Shown piece by piece: positions 34,095 through 44,465 of a DNA stretch of 64,000 nucleotides. This DNA comes from Mitsuaria sp. 7. Its GTDB lineage: Bacteria; Pseudomonadota; Gammaproteobacteria; Burkholderiales; Burkholderiaceae_C. The notes beneath the pieces are model-generated. The model saw nothing but the letters and a program-made list of their open reading frames with translations. It did not search any database and was not told the DNA's origin. Position 1 is the stretch's first letter. Every line of letters begins with the position of its first letter. The DNA lies in contig NZ_CP011514.1 of assembly GCF_001653795.1 (NCBI RefSeq), positions 3,304,279 through 3,368,278 on the forward strand. Reading direction: 5' to 3'. The position numbers were made by a program, and so were the translations under genes.

Positions 34095-34579
34095 GGCGTC
34101 GCCTCCTTGCGCATGTCGATGTGGGGGATGCCGTCCTCGTCGTAGACGTCGGAGATCGGCGTGAAGCCGAAGCTGCCGTAGAACTCGCGCAGGTGGGCCT
34201 GCGCGCCGAGTTCGATCGGCTGGCCGGGCCAGAGCGTCTCGCACTCGCGCAGCGCCTGGCTCATGAGCGCGCGACCGAGGCCGCCGCCGCGGGCCGTCGC
34301 CGCCGTGATCACGCGGCCGATGCGGGCCGCGCCGTCACCGATGGACGGCGGCAGCAGCCGCGCGTAGGCGACGAGGGTCTCCGCGCCGTCGGCGCCCTGC
34401 CCGTGCTCCTGCTCCACCAATCCCTGAAGGTGCCACGCGTGCTCGTCGAGGCCGTCCGGATCGAGGTAGATGCAGTGCTGCTCGATGACGAAGACCTCGG
34501 CGCGCAGACGCAGCGCGCGGTACAGGCCGCGCACGCCCAGTTCGTCGAAGGGCTGGGTGATCCAGCGCGGGCCGGCCAT
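34091..34579 (-). CDS. GNAT family N-acetyltransferase (ElaA-like)
   Basis: 162 residues from the ATG at 34579, overlapping the stop of the oxidoreductase gene by one base. ElaA-type features: LYRALRLRAEVFVIEQHCIYLDPDGLDEHAWHL and the acetyl-CoA loop IGRVITAATARGGGLGRALMSQAL, ending EFYGSFGFTPISDVYDEDGIPHIDM. The substrate of ElaA proteins is unknown. Coupled at both ends, so it is co-translated with its neighbours. Confidence 0.87.
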   Translation of the reverse strand: MAGPRWITQPFDELGVRGLYRALRLRAEVFVIEQHCIYLDPDGLDEHAWHLQGLVEQEHGQGADGAETLVAYARLLPPSIGDGAARIGRVITAATARGGGLGRALMSQALRECETLWPGQPIELGAQAHLREFYGSFGFTPISDVYDEDGIPHIDMRKEATP

Positions 34580-35598
34580 CAGACCAGCTTCACCAGTTGC
34601 TTGCCGAAGTTGCGGCCCTTGAGCAGTCCCAGGAAGGCCTCGGGCGCGTTCTCCAGTCCTTGCGCGACGCTCTCGCGGAACTTCAGCTTGGCCGTAGCGA
34701 CCAGCGTGCCGAGTTCCTTCAGCGCCTCGGGCCAGACCTCCATGTGCTCGGAGACGATGAAGCCCTCGACCTTCATGCGGTTGGTGAGGATCAGCTGCGG
34801 GTAGGTCAGCGGGATCGGCTCGCCGTTGTAGCCGGCGATCATGCCGCACATGGCCACGCGGCTGAACGCATTGGCGCGCAGCAGCACGGCGTCGAGGATC
34901 ATGCCGCCGACGTTCTCGAAGTGGCCGTCGATGCCGTCCGGGCATTCGGCCTTGAGCGCGGCGGACAGGGACTTGAGGTCGGTGTGCTGCTTGTAGTCGA
35001 TGCAGGCGTCGAAGCCGAGTTCCTCGACGACGTAGCGGCACTTGTCCGCGCCGCCGGCGATGCCCACCGCACGCGCGCCGCGCACCTTGGCCAGTTGGCC
35101 GACCGCGCCGCCCACCGCGCCGCTGGCGGCGCTGACGACCACCGTCTGGCCCGGCTTCGGATCGATGATCTTGACGAGGCCGTACCAGGCCGTGACGCCC
35201 GGCATGCCCACCGCGCCGAGGTAGGCGGACAGCGGCACGTGCGTGGTGTCGACCTTCTGCAGCACGCCGCGCTGGTTCGCGTCGACGAGCTGGTACTCCT
35301 GCCAGCCGCCCATGCCGACGACCTTGTCGCCGACGGCGAAATGCGCGTTCTTCGACGCGACCACCTCGCCCACCGTGCCGCCGATCATCACGGCGTTCAG
35401 CGGCTGCGGCACGGCGTAGCTCTTGCTCTCGTTCATGCGCCCGCGCATGTAGGGATCCAGGCTCAGGAAATGGTTGCGGACCAGGACCTGGCCGTCCGCG
35501 AGTTCAGGGATCGGCTGTTCGACCAGCTTGAAGTTGTCAGTGCCGGCCTCACCGGTCGGGCGGGAGACCAGATGGATCTGGCGGTTCACTTGGCTCAT
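34579..35598 (-). CDS. NADP-dependent medium-chain oxidoreductase (CurA / prostaglandin-reductase type)
   Basis: 339 residues from the ATG at 35598. The MDR superfamily zinc-free branch is shown by LSLDPYMRGRMNE, the cofactor loop VVVSAASGAVGGAVGQLAKVRGARAVGIAGGADKC, and the C-terminal TYPQLILTNRMKVEGFIVSEHM. Relatives reduce the double bond of enones and 2-alkenals. First gene of the four-gene minus-strand unit that includes GNAT, GST and SDR. Its promoter should lie in the 260-base gap before the plus-strand repeat-protein gene. Confidence 0.9.
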   Translation of the reverse strand: MSQVNRQIHLVSRPTGEAGTDNFKLVEQPIPELADGQVLVRNHFLSLDPYMRGRMNESKSYAVPQPLNAVMIGGTVGEVVASKNAHFAVGDKVVGMGGWQEYQLVDANQRGVLQKVDTTHVPLSAYLGAVGMPGVTAWYGLVKIIDPKPGQTVVVSAASGAVGGAVGQLAKVRGARAVGIAGGADKCRYVVEELGFDACIDYKQHTDLKSLSAALKAECPDGIDGHFENVGGMILDAVLLRANAFSRVAMCGMIAGYNGEPIPLTYPQLILTNRMKVEGFIVSEHMEVWPEALKELGTLVATAKLKFRESVAQGLENAPEAFLGLLKGRNFGKQLVKLV

Positions 35599-35858
35599 GG
35601 AGGGCTCCTCGGTCGTTGTTGATCCATGCCACCGCATGGCTCATGTGAGGGACTCGCGCGCGGCCGGCCGCTCGCGATCCGTGACGGAATGCCGACGATT
35701 GAACCACGGAGCCCTCCCCCTTCACGTCCCTCGCGCGACAGAAAAGAACGAGCGTGCTTTTTCAAATGGGCGCCAGATGGACCTGCAGATTCGTGTCAAG
35801 AACCGCAGCCGCCGGATGTCGACTGACCTCGCCATTCCATCCCTCCAGCGTCGTCACC

Positions 35859-37061
35859 ATGTCGCAGATCTTCCGTCGTTCGAATCTCCCCACCTGGCTC
35901 GGCGGCAATGCCGGTCCTGCGCAAGCGCCCCAGGATCCCCAGGTGCGGCAATGGATGGGCAACGGGTCGCGGAAGGAAGCCCTCCCCGCCGCCCGGCAGA
36001 TCGAGAAGGCGCTGGTCCGCAAGCCGGAGGTCCTGGACCTGTCGTCTGCGCCGCATCACCTACTGGAGCAATTGCCGGTCAGCCTGCTGCGACGTTTGAG
36101 CGGGTCGACGCAGACCTTGGTATTGCCGCAGGACTGCCCCGTGGACATCGCGAGGCGCCTGATCCACGAGACCGACGCGCGTCGAATCGAGCCCAGGTCG
36201 GTGATGGCCGCTGTCGAAGACACGTGGTCGCGGCCATCAAGACCGGTCCGCCTGCGCCCGCAGACCCCGCCGACGGCCGCAGCCACGCCAGCGGCCAAAG
36301 CCCCGTCGAAGGGCGACGCCAGTCCGACGGTGTACGACGTTCCCCCTCGTCGGAGTGAGAACGACGTTCCTCCTCGTCGGAGTGAGAACGACGTTCCTCC
36401 TCGTCGGAGTGAGAACGACGTTCCTCCTCGCCGCGGCGACTCCGACGTGCCGCCTCGTCGCAGCAGTGCCGGCTATGAGCGTCCCGAGTCCCTCTTCGTC
36501 CGCAACGGCTCGACCGCCCACAAGGACTACGTGCTCATCGAGGTCCGCCCCGACTCGGGCGGCGTCATCGATGCGGTCAATGCCGGTCGGACGGAGGACC
36601 CGGAGGTCATCCAACGCCAGGGCGCGTTGCTCGACAAGGCGATGACCGCGCCGCTGCGATCGTCGATCGGCGTGACGATCCCGGACGTCAAGGCGGCGGC
36701 GGCCGCGTTGCTCGCGCCCAAGGCGTGGCATCAGGCGCGCGCCTTCGGCGAAGGGCAACATCCGCTCTGCGCCGTGCCTTCAGACGACGCGACCGCGCTC
36801 GCTCGCGCGCTGCTCGTGGTGCCGATGGAACTCCTTTCGGCAAGGGAGCGTGAATCGATGACCGAGGCGAGAAAGGCGCTTGCCTCGCATCAGCCCTACA
36901 AGATGCTGCAGCTCACACCGGAGGCGGTCCGTCATCTGGGCCTCGCCCTGGACGCCGTGACCCGACTGGTCGTGAGCCAGGAGGAGCTGCCGCCGGCACT
37001 CCCGAAGCGCAACCCTGCGACTGCACGACTGCCGGCCACCGCCATCGCCTCCGGCGGTTGA
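35859..37061 (+). CDS. Protein of unknown function with five DVPPRRSEN repeats
   Basis: 400 residues from the ATG at 35859; earlier starts lack coding character. The N-terminus (MSQIFRRSNLPTWLGGN) is Ser/Arg/Asn-rich without a Sec signal. Residues about 140-160 are Pro/Ala-rich; about 160-204 hold five near-identical 9-residue repeats built on DVPPRRSEN. The C-terminal ~200 residues are helical and Ala-rich with no recognised family. PPRR-type repeats look like interaction motifs, and the gene sits alone on the plus strand inside a metabolic block. This resembles a secreted effector, but that is inference. Confidence 0.7.
   Translation: MSQIFRRSNLPTWLGGNAGPAQAPQDPQVRQWMGNGSRKEALPAARQIEKALVRKPEVLDLSSAPHHLLEQLPVSLLRRLSGSTQTLVLPQDCPVDIARRLIHETDARRIEPRSVMAAVEDTWSRPSRPVRLRPQTPPTAAATPAAKAPSKGDASPTVYDVPPRRSENDVPPRRSENDVPPRRSENDVPPRRGDSDVPPRRSSAGYERPESLFVRNGSTAHKDYVLIEVRPDSGGVIDAVNAGRTEDPEVIQRQGALLDKAMTAPLRSSIGVTIPDVKAAAAALLAPKAWHQARAFGEGQHPLCAVPSDDATALARALLVVPMELLSARERESMTEARKALASHQPYKMLQLTPEAVRHLGLALDAVTRLVVSQEELPPALPKRNPATARLPATAIASGG
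36336..36470 (+). repeat. Five 27-bp in-frame tandem repeats
   Basis: Units start at 36336, 36363, 36390, 36417 and 36444. Units 2 and 3 are identical and unit 1 differs by one base; units 4 and 5 diverge at their 3' ends. Each encodes DVPPRR plus three variable residues. Near-identity implies recent expansion and possible copy-number variation between strains. Confidence 0.9.
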
Positions 37062-37076
37062 GCGCCGGCGACGGGT

Positions 37077-37529
37077 TCAGTCTTCGGTGCGCTGCAGCGC
37101 CTTGAGGCTGCGACCCTTCCCGGGCAGCGCCTTCAGGTACTTGAAGGTGCCGGTCGAATGGGCGCAGAGCTTGCCGTCCTCGCCGTAGACCGCGCCGTCG
37201 CAGAAGGCCATCGTCGTCGAGCGGTGCAGCAGCCGGCCGACCGCGCGCAGCGCGCCCTCGCCGGGGCGCATGAAGCTGGTCTTCATCTCCACCGTCACCA
37301 CGCCGGGGCCGAAGCCCGGCTGGTCGCGGTGCACGCTGCGCGCCGCATGCGCCATCGCCACGTCCAGCAGCGTCATCAGCACGCCGCCGTGCGCCACTTC
37401 CCACGAGTTCAGGTGCAGCTCGCGGATGTCGACCCGCAGCTCGGCCTCGCCCTCGTCGATGCGGACCAGCTCGAAGCCCAGTTGCTGGACGAAGGGGATG
37501 TGGACGGGGAACTTCAACGGCTCGGACAT
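37077..37529 (-). CDS. PaaI-type hotdog thioesterase
   Basis: 150 residues from the ATG at 37529. Hotdog fold with LHLNSWEVAHGGVLMTLLDVAMAHAARSV, the HGG motif and catalytic Asp region of the PaaI/4HBT group, and ending in AHSTGTFKYLKALPG. It probably hydrolyses an acyl-CoA thioester released by the neighbouring beta-oxidation enzymes. It follows an SDR gene by 13 bases on the same strand. Confidence 0.88.
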   Translation of the reverse strand: MSEPLKFPVHIPFVQQLGFELVRIDEGEAELRVDIRELHLNSWEVAHGGVLMTLLDVAMAHAARSVHRDQPGFGPGVVTVEMKTSFMRPGEGALRAVGRLLHRSTTMAFCDGAVYGEDGKLCAHSTGTFKYLKALPGKGRSLKALQRTED

Positions 37530-37542
37530 GAGGACGGGGGGA

Positions 37543-38334
37543 TCAACTTCCGTGGACTGCGGAGACGCCGCCGTCGACCGCGAGGATCTGTCCGGTGATG
37601 TGTTTCCCGGCGCGGCTCGCGAACAGCAGGGCGGCGCCCTTGAGGTCCTCATCATCGCCGATGCGCTTGAGCGGCGCGTGCTCGGCGAGCTTCTCCTCGC
37701 CGATCGCGGCCATCAGGCCCTTGGTCATCTTGCTGGGGAAGAAGCCCGGCGCCAGCGCGTTGACGGTGATGCCGTGCACGCCCCATTCGCCGGCCAGCGC
37801 GCGGGTGAAGTTCACCGCCGCGCCCTTGCTGGTGTTGTAGGCGATGGTCTTCATCATGCCGCTGTTGCCGCCCAGGCCGGCGATCGAGGCCACGTTGATG
37901 ATGCGCCCCGACTTGCGCGGGATCATGCTGCGGCGCGCGACCTCCTGGCTCATCACGAACAGGCTGCGGATGTTGAGGTCCATCACCTTGTCCCAGGCCT
38001 CGACGGGGTGGTCCTCGGCGGGCGCGCCCCAGGTCGCGCCGGCGTTGTTGACGAGGATGTCGATCTGGCCGAGCTTCGCGAGCGTCTGCTCGACGATGCC
38101 GCGCGCCTGCGCCTCGTCGGACGCGTCGGCGGCGACGTACTGCGCCGCGATGCCGCGCGCCTTCAGGTGCGCCACGGCCTCCTCCAGGTCGGCCGCCTTG
38201 CGCGAGCTCAGCATCAGCGTCGCGCCGGCTTCACCCAGCGCCTCCGCGATCTGCAGCCCGAGGCCGCGGGATCCGCCGGTCACCAGCGCCACCTGGCCGG
38301 TCAGGTCGAAGAGGTCTTGTACCTTGCTGCTCAT
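37543..38334 (-). CDS. Short-chain dehydrogenase (FabG/3-oxoacyl reductase-like)
   Basis: 263 residues. TGGSRGLGLQIAEALGEAG cofactor site, NNAG (LVNNAGATWG), catalytic INVASIAG and YNTSKGA (Tyr-x3-Lys), and the C-terminal GQILAVDGGVSAVHGS. Typical of SDRs acting on 3-hydroxyacyl-CoA or related compounds. It lies 34 bases downstream of the acyl-CoA dehydrogenase and just upstream of the thioesterase, consistent with fatty-acid catabolism. Confidence 0.9.
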   Translation of the reverse strand: MSSKVQDLFDLTGQVALVTGGSRGLGLQIAEALGEAGATLMLSSRKAADLEEAVAHLKARGIAAQYVAADASDEAQARGIVEQTLAKLGQIDILVNNAGATWGAPAEDHPVEAWDKVMDLNIRSLFVMSQEVARRSMIPRKSGRIINVASIAGLGGNSGMMKTIAYNTSKGAAVNFTRALAGEWGVHGITVNALAPGFFPSKMTKGLMAAIGEEKLAEHAPLKRIGDDEDLKGAALLFASRAGKHITGQILAVDGGVSAVHGS

Positions 38335-38352
38335 CGTCGTCTCCTTGATGTC

Positions 38353-38380
38353 GTTCAGAACCACGCGTTCAGAACCACGC
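38353..38380. repeat. 14-bp tandem duplication at the acyl-CoA dehydrogenase stop
   Basis: GTTCAGAACCACGC occurs twice back to back (38353-38366, 38367-38380). The unit includes the Trp-Phe-stop codons of the dehydrogenase, so the duplication lies across the gene end and leaves the protein intact. Confidence 0.85.
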
Positions 38381-40201
38381 GTCTTGCATCTCGCGGGTGA
38401 GCGCCTCGCGCCGCGCGACCACGCCCAGCCAGGCGTGGATCTTGGGCAGCTCGTAGGCGAAGAAGTAGCGCTGCGCGGCGCGCTTGCCGTGGGCGAAGTC
38501 ATCGTCCCGGCCGTCGAGCGCGAGCGCCACGTCCAGCCAGATCCACGCCAGCACCGTGTGCCCGAAGGCCTGCAGATAGGGCGTCGCGTTGGCGAGCGCC
38601 GCTTCCGGCTCGCCGGTGGACCAGGCCTTCTTCGTCGCGCCGCCGACGGCGGCCAGCGCCGCGCCGAGCTCGTTGGCCGCTTCGGCAAGACCTGGCACCT
38701 GGCCGGCGCGTTGCGCGGTGTCGCTGATGCGCGCGGCCAGCGCCATCAGCGCCTGCCCGCCGTCCATCACGACCTTGCGGCCCAGCAGGTCCAGCGCCTG
38801 GATGCCGTGCGTGCCCTCGTGGATCATGTTCAGGCGGTTGTCGCGCCAGTACTGCTCCACCGGGAAATCGCGCGTGTAGCCGTAGCCACCCAGCACCTGG
38901 ATCGCGAGCGAGTTCGCTTCCAGGCACCACTCGCTGGGCCAGCTCTTGGCAATCGGGATCAGGACTTCCAGCAGCCGCTTGGCCGCGGCGACATCGTCCT
39001 CGGAACCCGTGTGCTGCTCGTCGACCAGCCGCGCGCAGAACAGCTCGAGCGCGAGTCCGCCCTCGACGAAGCTCTTCTGCGCCAGCAGCATGCGCTTGAC
39101 GTCGGCGTGTTCGATGATCAGCGCCTGCGGCCGCGCCGCGTCCTTGATGCCGGCGGTCGTGACGGGTCGGCCTTGCGGACGCTGCCGCGCGTACTCGAGG
39201 CTCGCCTCGTAGCCTGCATAGCCCAGCATCACCGCGCCCAGGCCGACGCCGATGCGGGCCTCGTTCATCATGTGGAACATCTGCCGCAGGCCCTCGCCGG
39301 GCTTGCCGACGAGGTAGCCGATCGCGCCCTTCTTCCCGCGCGGCGTCTGACGCCCCTCGCCGAAGTTGAGCAGGCAGTTGGTCGTGCCGCGATAGCCGAG
39401 CTTGTGGTTCAGGCCCGCAAGCGCCACGTCGTTGCGCTCACCGGTGAGTTGCCCCTGCGTGTCGACCAGGTGCTTGGGCACGATGAACAGCGAAATGCCC
39501 TTGGTGCCCGGCAGCGGCTTGCCGTCGGGCCCGGGGATCTTCGCCAGCACGAGGTGGACGATGTTCTCGGTGATCTCGTGCTCGCCGCCCGAGATCCACA
39601 TCTTGTTCCCGGTGAGCCGGTAGCGCGGGCCGAGCGGATCGGCCTCGAAGGCCGTGCCGTCGCCTCCGGTGTCGGGCTCGGCGCGCGTGGCGACGTCGGA
39701 CAGCGAGGACCCCGCCTGCGGCTCCGACAGGCACATGGTGCCGAACCAGCGTCCGGACAGCTCGTTCATCGCGAAGACCTCGCGCTGCGTGTCCGTGCCG
39801 TGCGCCATCAGCAGGTTGGCGTTGCCGTTGGTCAGCATCGCGTAGCCGCCCAGGGACACGCTGGCCTTGCTGAAGAAGCAGTTGGCGGCCATCTCCACGA
39901 CGCAGGGCAGCTGCATGCCGCCGTGCTCGTAATCCTGCGCGGCGGCCAGCATGCCGGAGCCGACGTAGGCGGCGAGCGCCTCGTGCGTCGCCTTCGGCAG
40001 GTGCACGCGCTCGCCGTCGAAACGGGGCTCCTCGGTGTCGGCCAGGCGGTTGAACGGCGCGAACTTCTCGCGGGCGATCTTCTCGCAGGTGTCGAGCACC
40101 GCATCGAAGGTCTCCCGCGAATGCTCCGAGAAGCGCTCGCGCCGGCCGAGGTCCTGCACCTTCAGCCAGTCGTAGAGCAGGAAGTCGAGGGTCTGGCGCA
40201 T
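38369..40201 (-). CDS. Acyl-CoA dehydrogenase with C-terminal extension (DmdC/AcdA type)
   Basis: 610 residues, longer than the ~390 of ordinary enzymes and typical of the DmdC-like branch. FAD/substrate motifs: MCLSEPQAGSSLSDV, YRLTGNKMWISGGEHE, and FNRLADTEEPRFDG near the N-terminus. The C-terminal core shows VLGGYGYTRDFPVEQYWRDNRLNMIHEGTHGIQALDLLGRK, followed by the extra helical domain. It oxidises an acyl-CoA to the 2-enoyl-CoA. Start at 40201; the open frame beyond has no coding character. Confidence 0.93.
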   Translation of the reverse strand: MRQTLDFLLYDWLKVQDLGRRERFSEHSRETFDAVLDTCEKIAREKFAPFNRLADTEEPRFDGERVHLPKATHEALAAYVGSGMLAAAQDYEHGGMQLPCVVEMAANCFFSKASVSLGGYAMLTNGNANLLMAHGTDTQREVFAMNELSGRWFGTMCLSEPQAGSSLSDVATRAEPDTGGDGTAFEADPLGPRYRLTGNKMWISGGEHEITENIVHLVLAKIPGPDGKPLPGTKGISLFIVPKHLVDTQGQLTGERNDVALAGLNHKLGYRGTTNCLLNFGEGRQTPRGKKGAIGYLVGKPGEGLRQMFHMMNEARIGVGLGAVMLGYAGYEASLEYARQRPQGRPVTTAGIKDAARPQALIIEHADVKRMLLAQKSFVEGGLALELFCARLVDEQHTGSEDDVAAAKRLLEVLIPIAKSWPSEWCLEANSLAIQVLGGYGYTRDFPVEQYWRDNRLNMIHEGTHGIQALDLLGRKVVMDGGQALMALAARISDTAQRAGQVPGLAEAANELGAALAAVGGATKKAWSTGEPEAALANATPYLQAFGHTVLAWIWLDVALALDGRDDDFAHGKRAAQRYFFAYELPKIHAWLGVVARREALTREMQDAWF

Positions 40202-40242
40202 CGCGCCCTCCTGGATGACGTCAGGCCGGGCGCGCGTCGCGC

Positions 40243-41097
40243 TCAGCCGTGAATGTTGAACGCGAAGTCGCGCTGGAGGCGCCACTCCGCCGGCACGCCC
40301 GCCGGCTTGGCGAAGCGCTTCAGCGCGCGGTGGCTGGTCTCCTGGAGGGCGTTGCGCAGCGTCTGCTGCACGCGGCCGCTGTCGCGGTCGCGCACGTCGT
40401 CGCCGCTCATCGCGCCCGTCATCGTGCCCAGGCGCAGCTCCAGCTCCTCCCACTCGACGGTGGCCGTCGCCGGATCGAAGTTCATCCGGTAGCGGCCGTA
40501 GACCGCGTAGGCGGTGCCGACGCTGGGGTACTCGATCTCGCCGGAGATCGCGTGGGCGACCCCCACCACGTACACGCAGGCATCGAGGCGTCCCGCGGGC
40601 CAGCGGCGCAGTTGCGCCACGTAGGCCTCGGGCTCGTGGCGCAGGTCGCGGCCGGCCAGGCATTCCTCGGGCAGTCCCGACGGATCCTCGACCGCCCAGT
40701 ACATCGCCGCCGCGCGGTCCCGGCCGCCTTCGGCCAGGCCCGCGATCATGCGATGCCGGCCCTGCGGCTCGCCCGCGTCGTTGGCCTGCTCGAACAGACG
40801 CGCGGCGCGGTCCCAGTCCCGCTTCAGGCACAGGCCCTGCTCGTACAGGGTCCCGGCCAGCAGATAGACCGAGGGGTACTTGCGCTTGAGCCCGTCGTTG
40901 AGCCGACTGGCCACCAGCGCGCAGTCGCCGGCGCGGAGCGCGTCATGGATGCCGGCGACGGCCTGCTTCTCGACCTTGTCCGCCGGTTCCTTGCGACCGG
41001 CGGCCGCGGCGGGCGCCACGGCCAGCACGGCAAGGAGGCCCAGCGTGGTCGCGGTCGCCTTGAACCTCGCGGCGGATGTCGTCTTGCGCAGGCTCAC
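40243..41097 (-). CDS. Exported SEL1/TPR-like protein, unknown
   Basis: 284 residues from a GTG at 41097 that overlaps the thiolase stop (GTGA), so it is translationally coupled. A signal peptide ([21 protein letters not shown], ends about residue 32) is followed by SEL1-like helices ([48 protein letters not shown]). The C-terminal part ([31 protein letters not shown]) is beta-rich. Why a periplasmic protein is embedded in a beta-oxidation operon is unclear. Confidence 0.75.
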   Translation of the reverse strand: MSLRKTTSAARFKATATTLGLLAVLAVAPAAAAGRKEPADKVEKQAVAGIHDALRAGDCALVASRLNDGLKRKYPSVYLLAGTLYEQGLCLKRDWDRAARLFEQANDAGEPQGRHRMIAGLAEGGRDRAAAMYWAVEDPSGLPEECLAGRDLRHEPEAYVAQLRRWPAGRLDACVYVVGVAHAISGEIEYPSVGTAYAVYGRYRMNFDPATATVEWEELELRLGTMTGAMSGDDVRDRDSGRVQQTLRNALQETSHRALKRFAKPAGVPAEWRLQRDFAFNIHG

Positions 41098-42269
41098 AGG
41101 ACCTCGAACACGCCCGCGGCGCCCATGCCACCGCCGATGCACATGGTCACGCAGACGCGCTTGGCGCCGCGGCGCTTGCCTTCGATCAGCGCATGGCCGG
41201 TCAGGCGCTGGCCCGACACGCCGTACGGATGGCCGATGGCGATCGCGCCGCCGTTGACGTTCAACCTGTCCATCGGGATGCCGAGCTTGTCCGCGCAGTA
41301 CAGCACCTGCACGGCGAAGGCCTCGTTGAGTTCCCACAAGTCGATGTCCGACACCTTCAGGCCCAGGCGCTTGAGCACCTTGGGCACGGCGAAGACCGGG
41401 CCGATGCCCATCTCGTCGGGCTCGCAGCCGGCCACGGCGAAGCCGAGGAAACGGCCCAGCGGCTTGAGGCCCTTCCTCTGGGCGTAGTCCTCGCTGACGA
41501 TCGCGCAGGCGCCCGCGCCGTCGCTGAACTGGCTGGCGTTGCCGGCGGTGACCACGCCGCCGGGGATGGCCGTTCGGATGTCCTTGATGCTCTCGTAGGT
41601 GGTGCCCACGCGCAGGCCTTCATCGACGCTGACGGTGACTTCCCGCGTCATCATGCCGCGCACCTTGTCGGCGACGCCGGCCATCACGGTGATGGGCACG
41701 ATCTCGGCGTTGAACAGGCCTTCGGCCTGCGCGGCGCAGGCGCGCTGCTGGCTGGCCGCGCCGTAGCGGTCCATGCGCTCCTTGGGGATCTTGTAGCGCT
41801 GGGCGACGTTCTCGGCCGTCTGCAGCATGGACCAGTAGATCTCGGGCTTGTGCGCCGACAGCCAGCTCTCGTGGCCCATGTGGCGGTTGGCCTCGTTCTG
41901 GACGCAGGAGATGCTCTCCACGCCGCCGGCGACGAAGACGTCGGCCTCGCCCGCGATGATGCGCTGCGCCGCGGTCGCGATGGTCTGCAGGCCGCTGGAG
42001 CAGAACCGGTTGACGGTCTGTCCGGAGACGCTCACCGGCAGGCCGGCGCGCAGCGCGATCTGGCGCGCGATGTTGCCGCCGGTGGCGCCCTCGGGCGTGG
42101 CGCAGCCCATGAGGACGTCCTCGACCTCGCCGCCCTCGATGCCCGCGCGCTCCAGCGCCGCGCGCACCACGTGGCCGCCCAGCGTCGCGCCGTGGCTCAT
42201 GTTGAACGACCCCTTCCAGCTCTTGGCGAGCGGGGTGCGGGCCGTGGAAACGATCAATGCCTTGCTCAT
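41094..42269 (-). CDS. fadA: Acetyl-CoA C-acyltransferase (thiolase)
   Basis: 391 residues. Nucleophilic Cys in [10 protein letters not shown], the [17 protein letters not shown] motif with its His, and the second Cys in [19 protein letters not shown], all as in thiolase II/3-ketoacyl-CoA thiolase. It cleaves 3-ketoacyl-CoA to acetyl-CoA and a shortened acyl-CoA. It follows the FadB-type gene by 28 bases, the normal FadBA arrangement. The symbol is given by function and context. Confidence 0.93.
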   Translation of the reverse strand: MSKALIVSTARTPLAKSWKGSFNMSHGATLGGHVVRAALERAGIEGGEVEDVLMGCATPEGATGGNIARQIALRAGLPVSVSGQTVNRFCSSGLQTIATAAQRIIAGEADVFVAGGVESISCVQNEANRHMGHESWLSAHKPEIYWSMLQTAENVAQRYKIPKERMDRYGAASQQRACAAQAEGLFNAEIVPITVMAGVADKVRGMMTREVTVSVDEGLRVGTTYESIKDIRTAIPGGVVTAGNASQFSDGAGACAIVSEDYAQRKGLKPLGRFLGFAVAGCEPDEMGIGPVFAVPKVLKRLGLKVSDIDLWELNEAFAVQVLYCADKLGIPMDRLNVNGGAIAIGHPYGVSGQRLTGHALIEGKRRGAKRVCVTMCIGGGMGAAGVFEVL

Positions 42270-42297
42270 TCTTTTCTCCTGATGCGGTCCGCGGGGG

Positions 42298-44394
42298 TCA
42301 GTCGTTGAAGCCCTTGCCCTGGTCGGCCAGGCGCTGCAGCAGCGGCGCGGGCTCCCAGAACTTGCCGTCGTCCAGCGGGTTCTTGGCGAAGCGCTTCATC
42401 GCCTGCACCACGTTGTAGAGGCCGACCGTGTCGGCGTAGCACATCGGGCCGCCGCGGTGCAGCGGGAAGCCGTAGCCGGTCAGGTAGACCATGTCGATGT
42501 CGGAGGCGCGCAGCGCGATGCCCTCCTCCAGGATCTTGGCGCCCTCGTTGACCAGGGCGAAGACCAGGCGCTGCACGATCTCCTCGTCGCTGATCTTGCG
42601 CGGCGTGATGCCCAGCGCCGAGCGGTGCATGTCGATCATCTCCAGCACCGTCTTCGACGGGATCGCGTCGCGCTTGCCCGGCAGGTAGTCGTACCAGCCC
42701 GCGCCGGTCTTCTGGCCGAAGCGCCCCATCTCGCACAGCAGGTCGGCGGTCTTGGAGTAGCGCAGGTCCGGCTTCTCCAGGTAGCGGCGCTTGCGGATGT
42801 ACCAGCCCACGTCGTTGCCGGCCAGGTCGCCCATGCGGAACGGGCCCATCGCGAAGCCGAAGCGCTCCAGCGCCTTGTCCACCTGCTGCGGCGTGCAGCC
42901 CTCCTCCAGCAGGAAGCCGGCCTGGCGGCTGTACTGCTCGATCATGCGGTTGCCGATGAAGCCGTCGCACACGCCGGACACGACGCAGGTCTTGCGGATC
43001 TTCTTGCCCAGCGCCATCACGGTGGCCAGCACGTCCTTGGCGGTCGCCGCGCCGCGCACCACCTCCAGCAGCTTCATCACGTTGGCCGGGCTGAAGAAGT
43101 GGGTGCCGATGACGTCCTGGGGCCGCTTGGTGAAGGCGGCGATCTTGTCCACGTCCAGCGTCGAGGTGTTGCTGGCCAGGATCGCGCCGGGCTTCATCAC
43201 CGCGTCGAGCTGCTTGAAGACCTGCTCCTTGACGCCGATGTCCTCGAAGACGGCCTCGATGACCAGGTCCGCGTTGCCGATCTCGGCGTAGCTCAGCGTG
43301 GTGCCCAGCAGGCTCATGCGCTGGGCGTAGCGGTCTTCCTTGAGCTTGCCCTTCCTGACCTGCGCCTCGTAGTTCTTGCGGATGGTGGCGACGCCGCGGT
43401 CCAGCGCGTCCTGCTTCATCTCGAGGATCGTCACCGGGATGCCGGCGTTGAGGAAGTTCATCGCGATGCCGCCGCCCATCGTGCCGGCGCCGATGATGGC
43501 GACCTGCTCGACCTTGCGCAGCGGCGTGTCCGCGGGGACGTCGGGGATCTTGGAGGCGTCGCGCTCGGCGAAGAAGGCATGGCGCAGCGCCTTGGACTCG
43601 GGCGTCAGCATCAGCTGCTGGAAGGCGTCGCGCTCGGCGCGCATGCCGTCCTCGAACTTCAGGGCCACCGAGTTGGCGACGGTCTCCACGCACTGCAGCG
43701 GCGCGGGGAAGTTCTTGGCCATCGCGCCGACGGTGTTGCGCGCGAACTGGAAGTAGGCCTGCGCTTCGGGATGCTGGGCCTTGATGTCGCGCACGCGCGG
43801 CAGCGGGCGCTTGTCGGCGATGCCCATCGCGTACTGGACGGCGCTGTCGATCAGGTCGCCCTCGACGACCTTCTGGAACAGCACCTGGCCGGGGACCTGC
43901 GCGAGCTGCTCGCTGAGGACCGGCTCGCCGCTGACGATCATGTTGAGCGCGGGCTCGACGCCCAGTGCGCGCGGCAGGCGCTGCGTGCCGCCGGCGCCGG
44001 GCAGCAGGCCCAGCTTCACTTCCGGCAGCGCGATCTTGGCGCCGGGCGCGGTGATGCGGTAGTGGCAGCCCAGCGCCAGCTCCAGGCCGCCGCCCATGGC
44101 GACGCTGTGGATGGCGGCGACGACGGGCTTGGTGCAGGACTCGACGCGGTTGATCAGCGAGCCGAGGTTGGGCTCGGCCAGCGCCTTGGGCGAGCCGAAC
44201 TCGCGGATGTCGGCCCCGCCGGAGAACGCCTTGCCGGCGCCGGTGATGACGACGGCCTTGATGGCGGGATCGTTCTCCGCCTGCTCGATGCCGTCGGCGA
44301 CGGCCAGCCGCGTGGCGTGGCCCAGGCCGTTGACCGGCGGATTGTTGAGCGTGATCACCGCGACCTGACCGCGGACTTCGTAGCTGGCACCCAT
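42298..44394 (-). CDS. fadB: Bifunctional enoyl-CoA hydratase/3-hydroxyacyl-CoA dehydrogenase
   Basis: 698 residues. N-terminal crotonase domain ([55 protein letters not shown] with the catalytic Glu), then a Rossmann NAD domain ([28 protein letters not shown]) and the 3HCDH domain with [16 protein letters not shown]. It performs the second and third steps of beta-oxidation. FadB-, FadJ- or peroxisomal-type cannot be told apart with certainty. First gene of the minus-strand block, preceded by a palindrome in its promoter region. Confidence 0.93.
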   Translation of the reverse strand: MGASYEVRGQVAVITLNNPPVNGLGHATRLAVADGIEQAENDPAIKAVVITGAGKAFSGGADIREFGSPKALAEPNLGSLINRVESCTKPVVAAIHSVAMGGGLELALGCHYRITAPGAKIALPEVKLGLLPGAGGTQRLPRALGVEPALNMIVSGEPVLSEQLAQVPGQVLFQKVVEGDLIDSAVQYAMGIADKRPLPRVRDIKAQHPEAQAYFQFARNTVGAMAKNFPAPLQCVETVANSVALKFEDGMRAERDAFQQLMLTPESKALRHAFFAERDASKIPDVPADTPLRKVEQVAIIGAGTMGGGIAMNFLNAGIPVTILEMKQDALDRGVATIRKNYEAQVRKGKLKEDRYAQRMSLLGTTLSYAEIGNADLVIEAVFEDIGVKEQVFKQLDAVMKPGAILASNTSTLDVDKIAAFTKRPQDVIGTHFFSPANVMKLLEVVRGAATAKDVLATVMALGKKIRKTCVVSGVCDGFIGNRMIEQYSRQAGFLLEEGCTPQQVDKALERFGFAMGPFRMGDLAGNDVGWYIRKRRYLEKPDLRYSKTADLLCEMGRFGQKTGAGWYDYLPGKRDAIPSKTVLEMIDMHRSALGITPRKISDEEIVQRLVFALVNEGAKILEEGIALRASDIDMVYLTGYGFPLHRGGPMCYADTVGLYNVVQAMKRFAKNPLDDGKFWEPAPLLQRLADQGKGFND

Positions 44395-44465
44395 GCTGGT
44401 TCCTTCCGATGCTGAAAGAGTCGACTCGCCGCGGCCGAGTGTCCCCCGAAGGCCGCCGGCGAAAA

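Noticed and set aside
36336..36470. Possible CRISPR array
   Set aside because: The repeats are contiguous 27-bp units in frame with a protein and without spacers.
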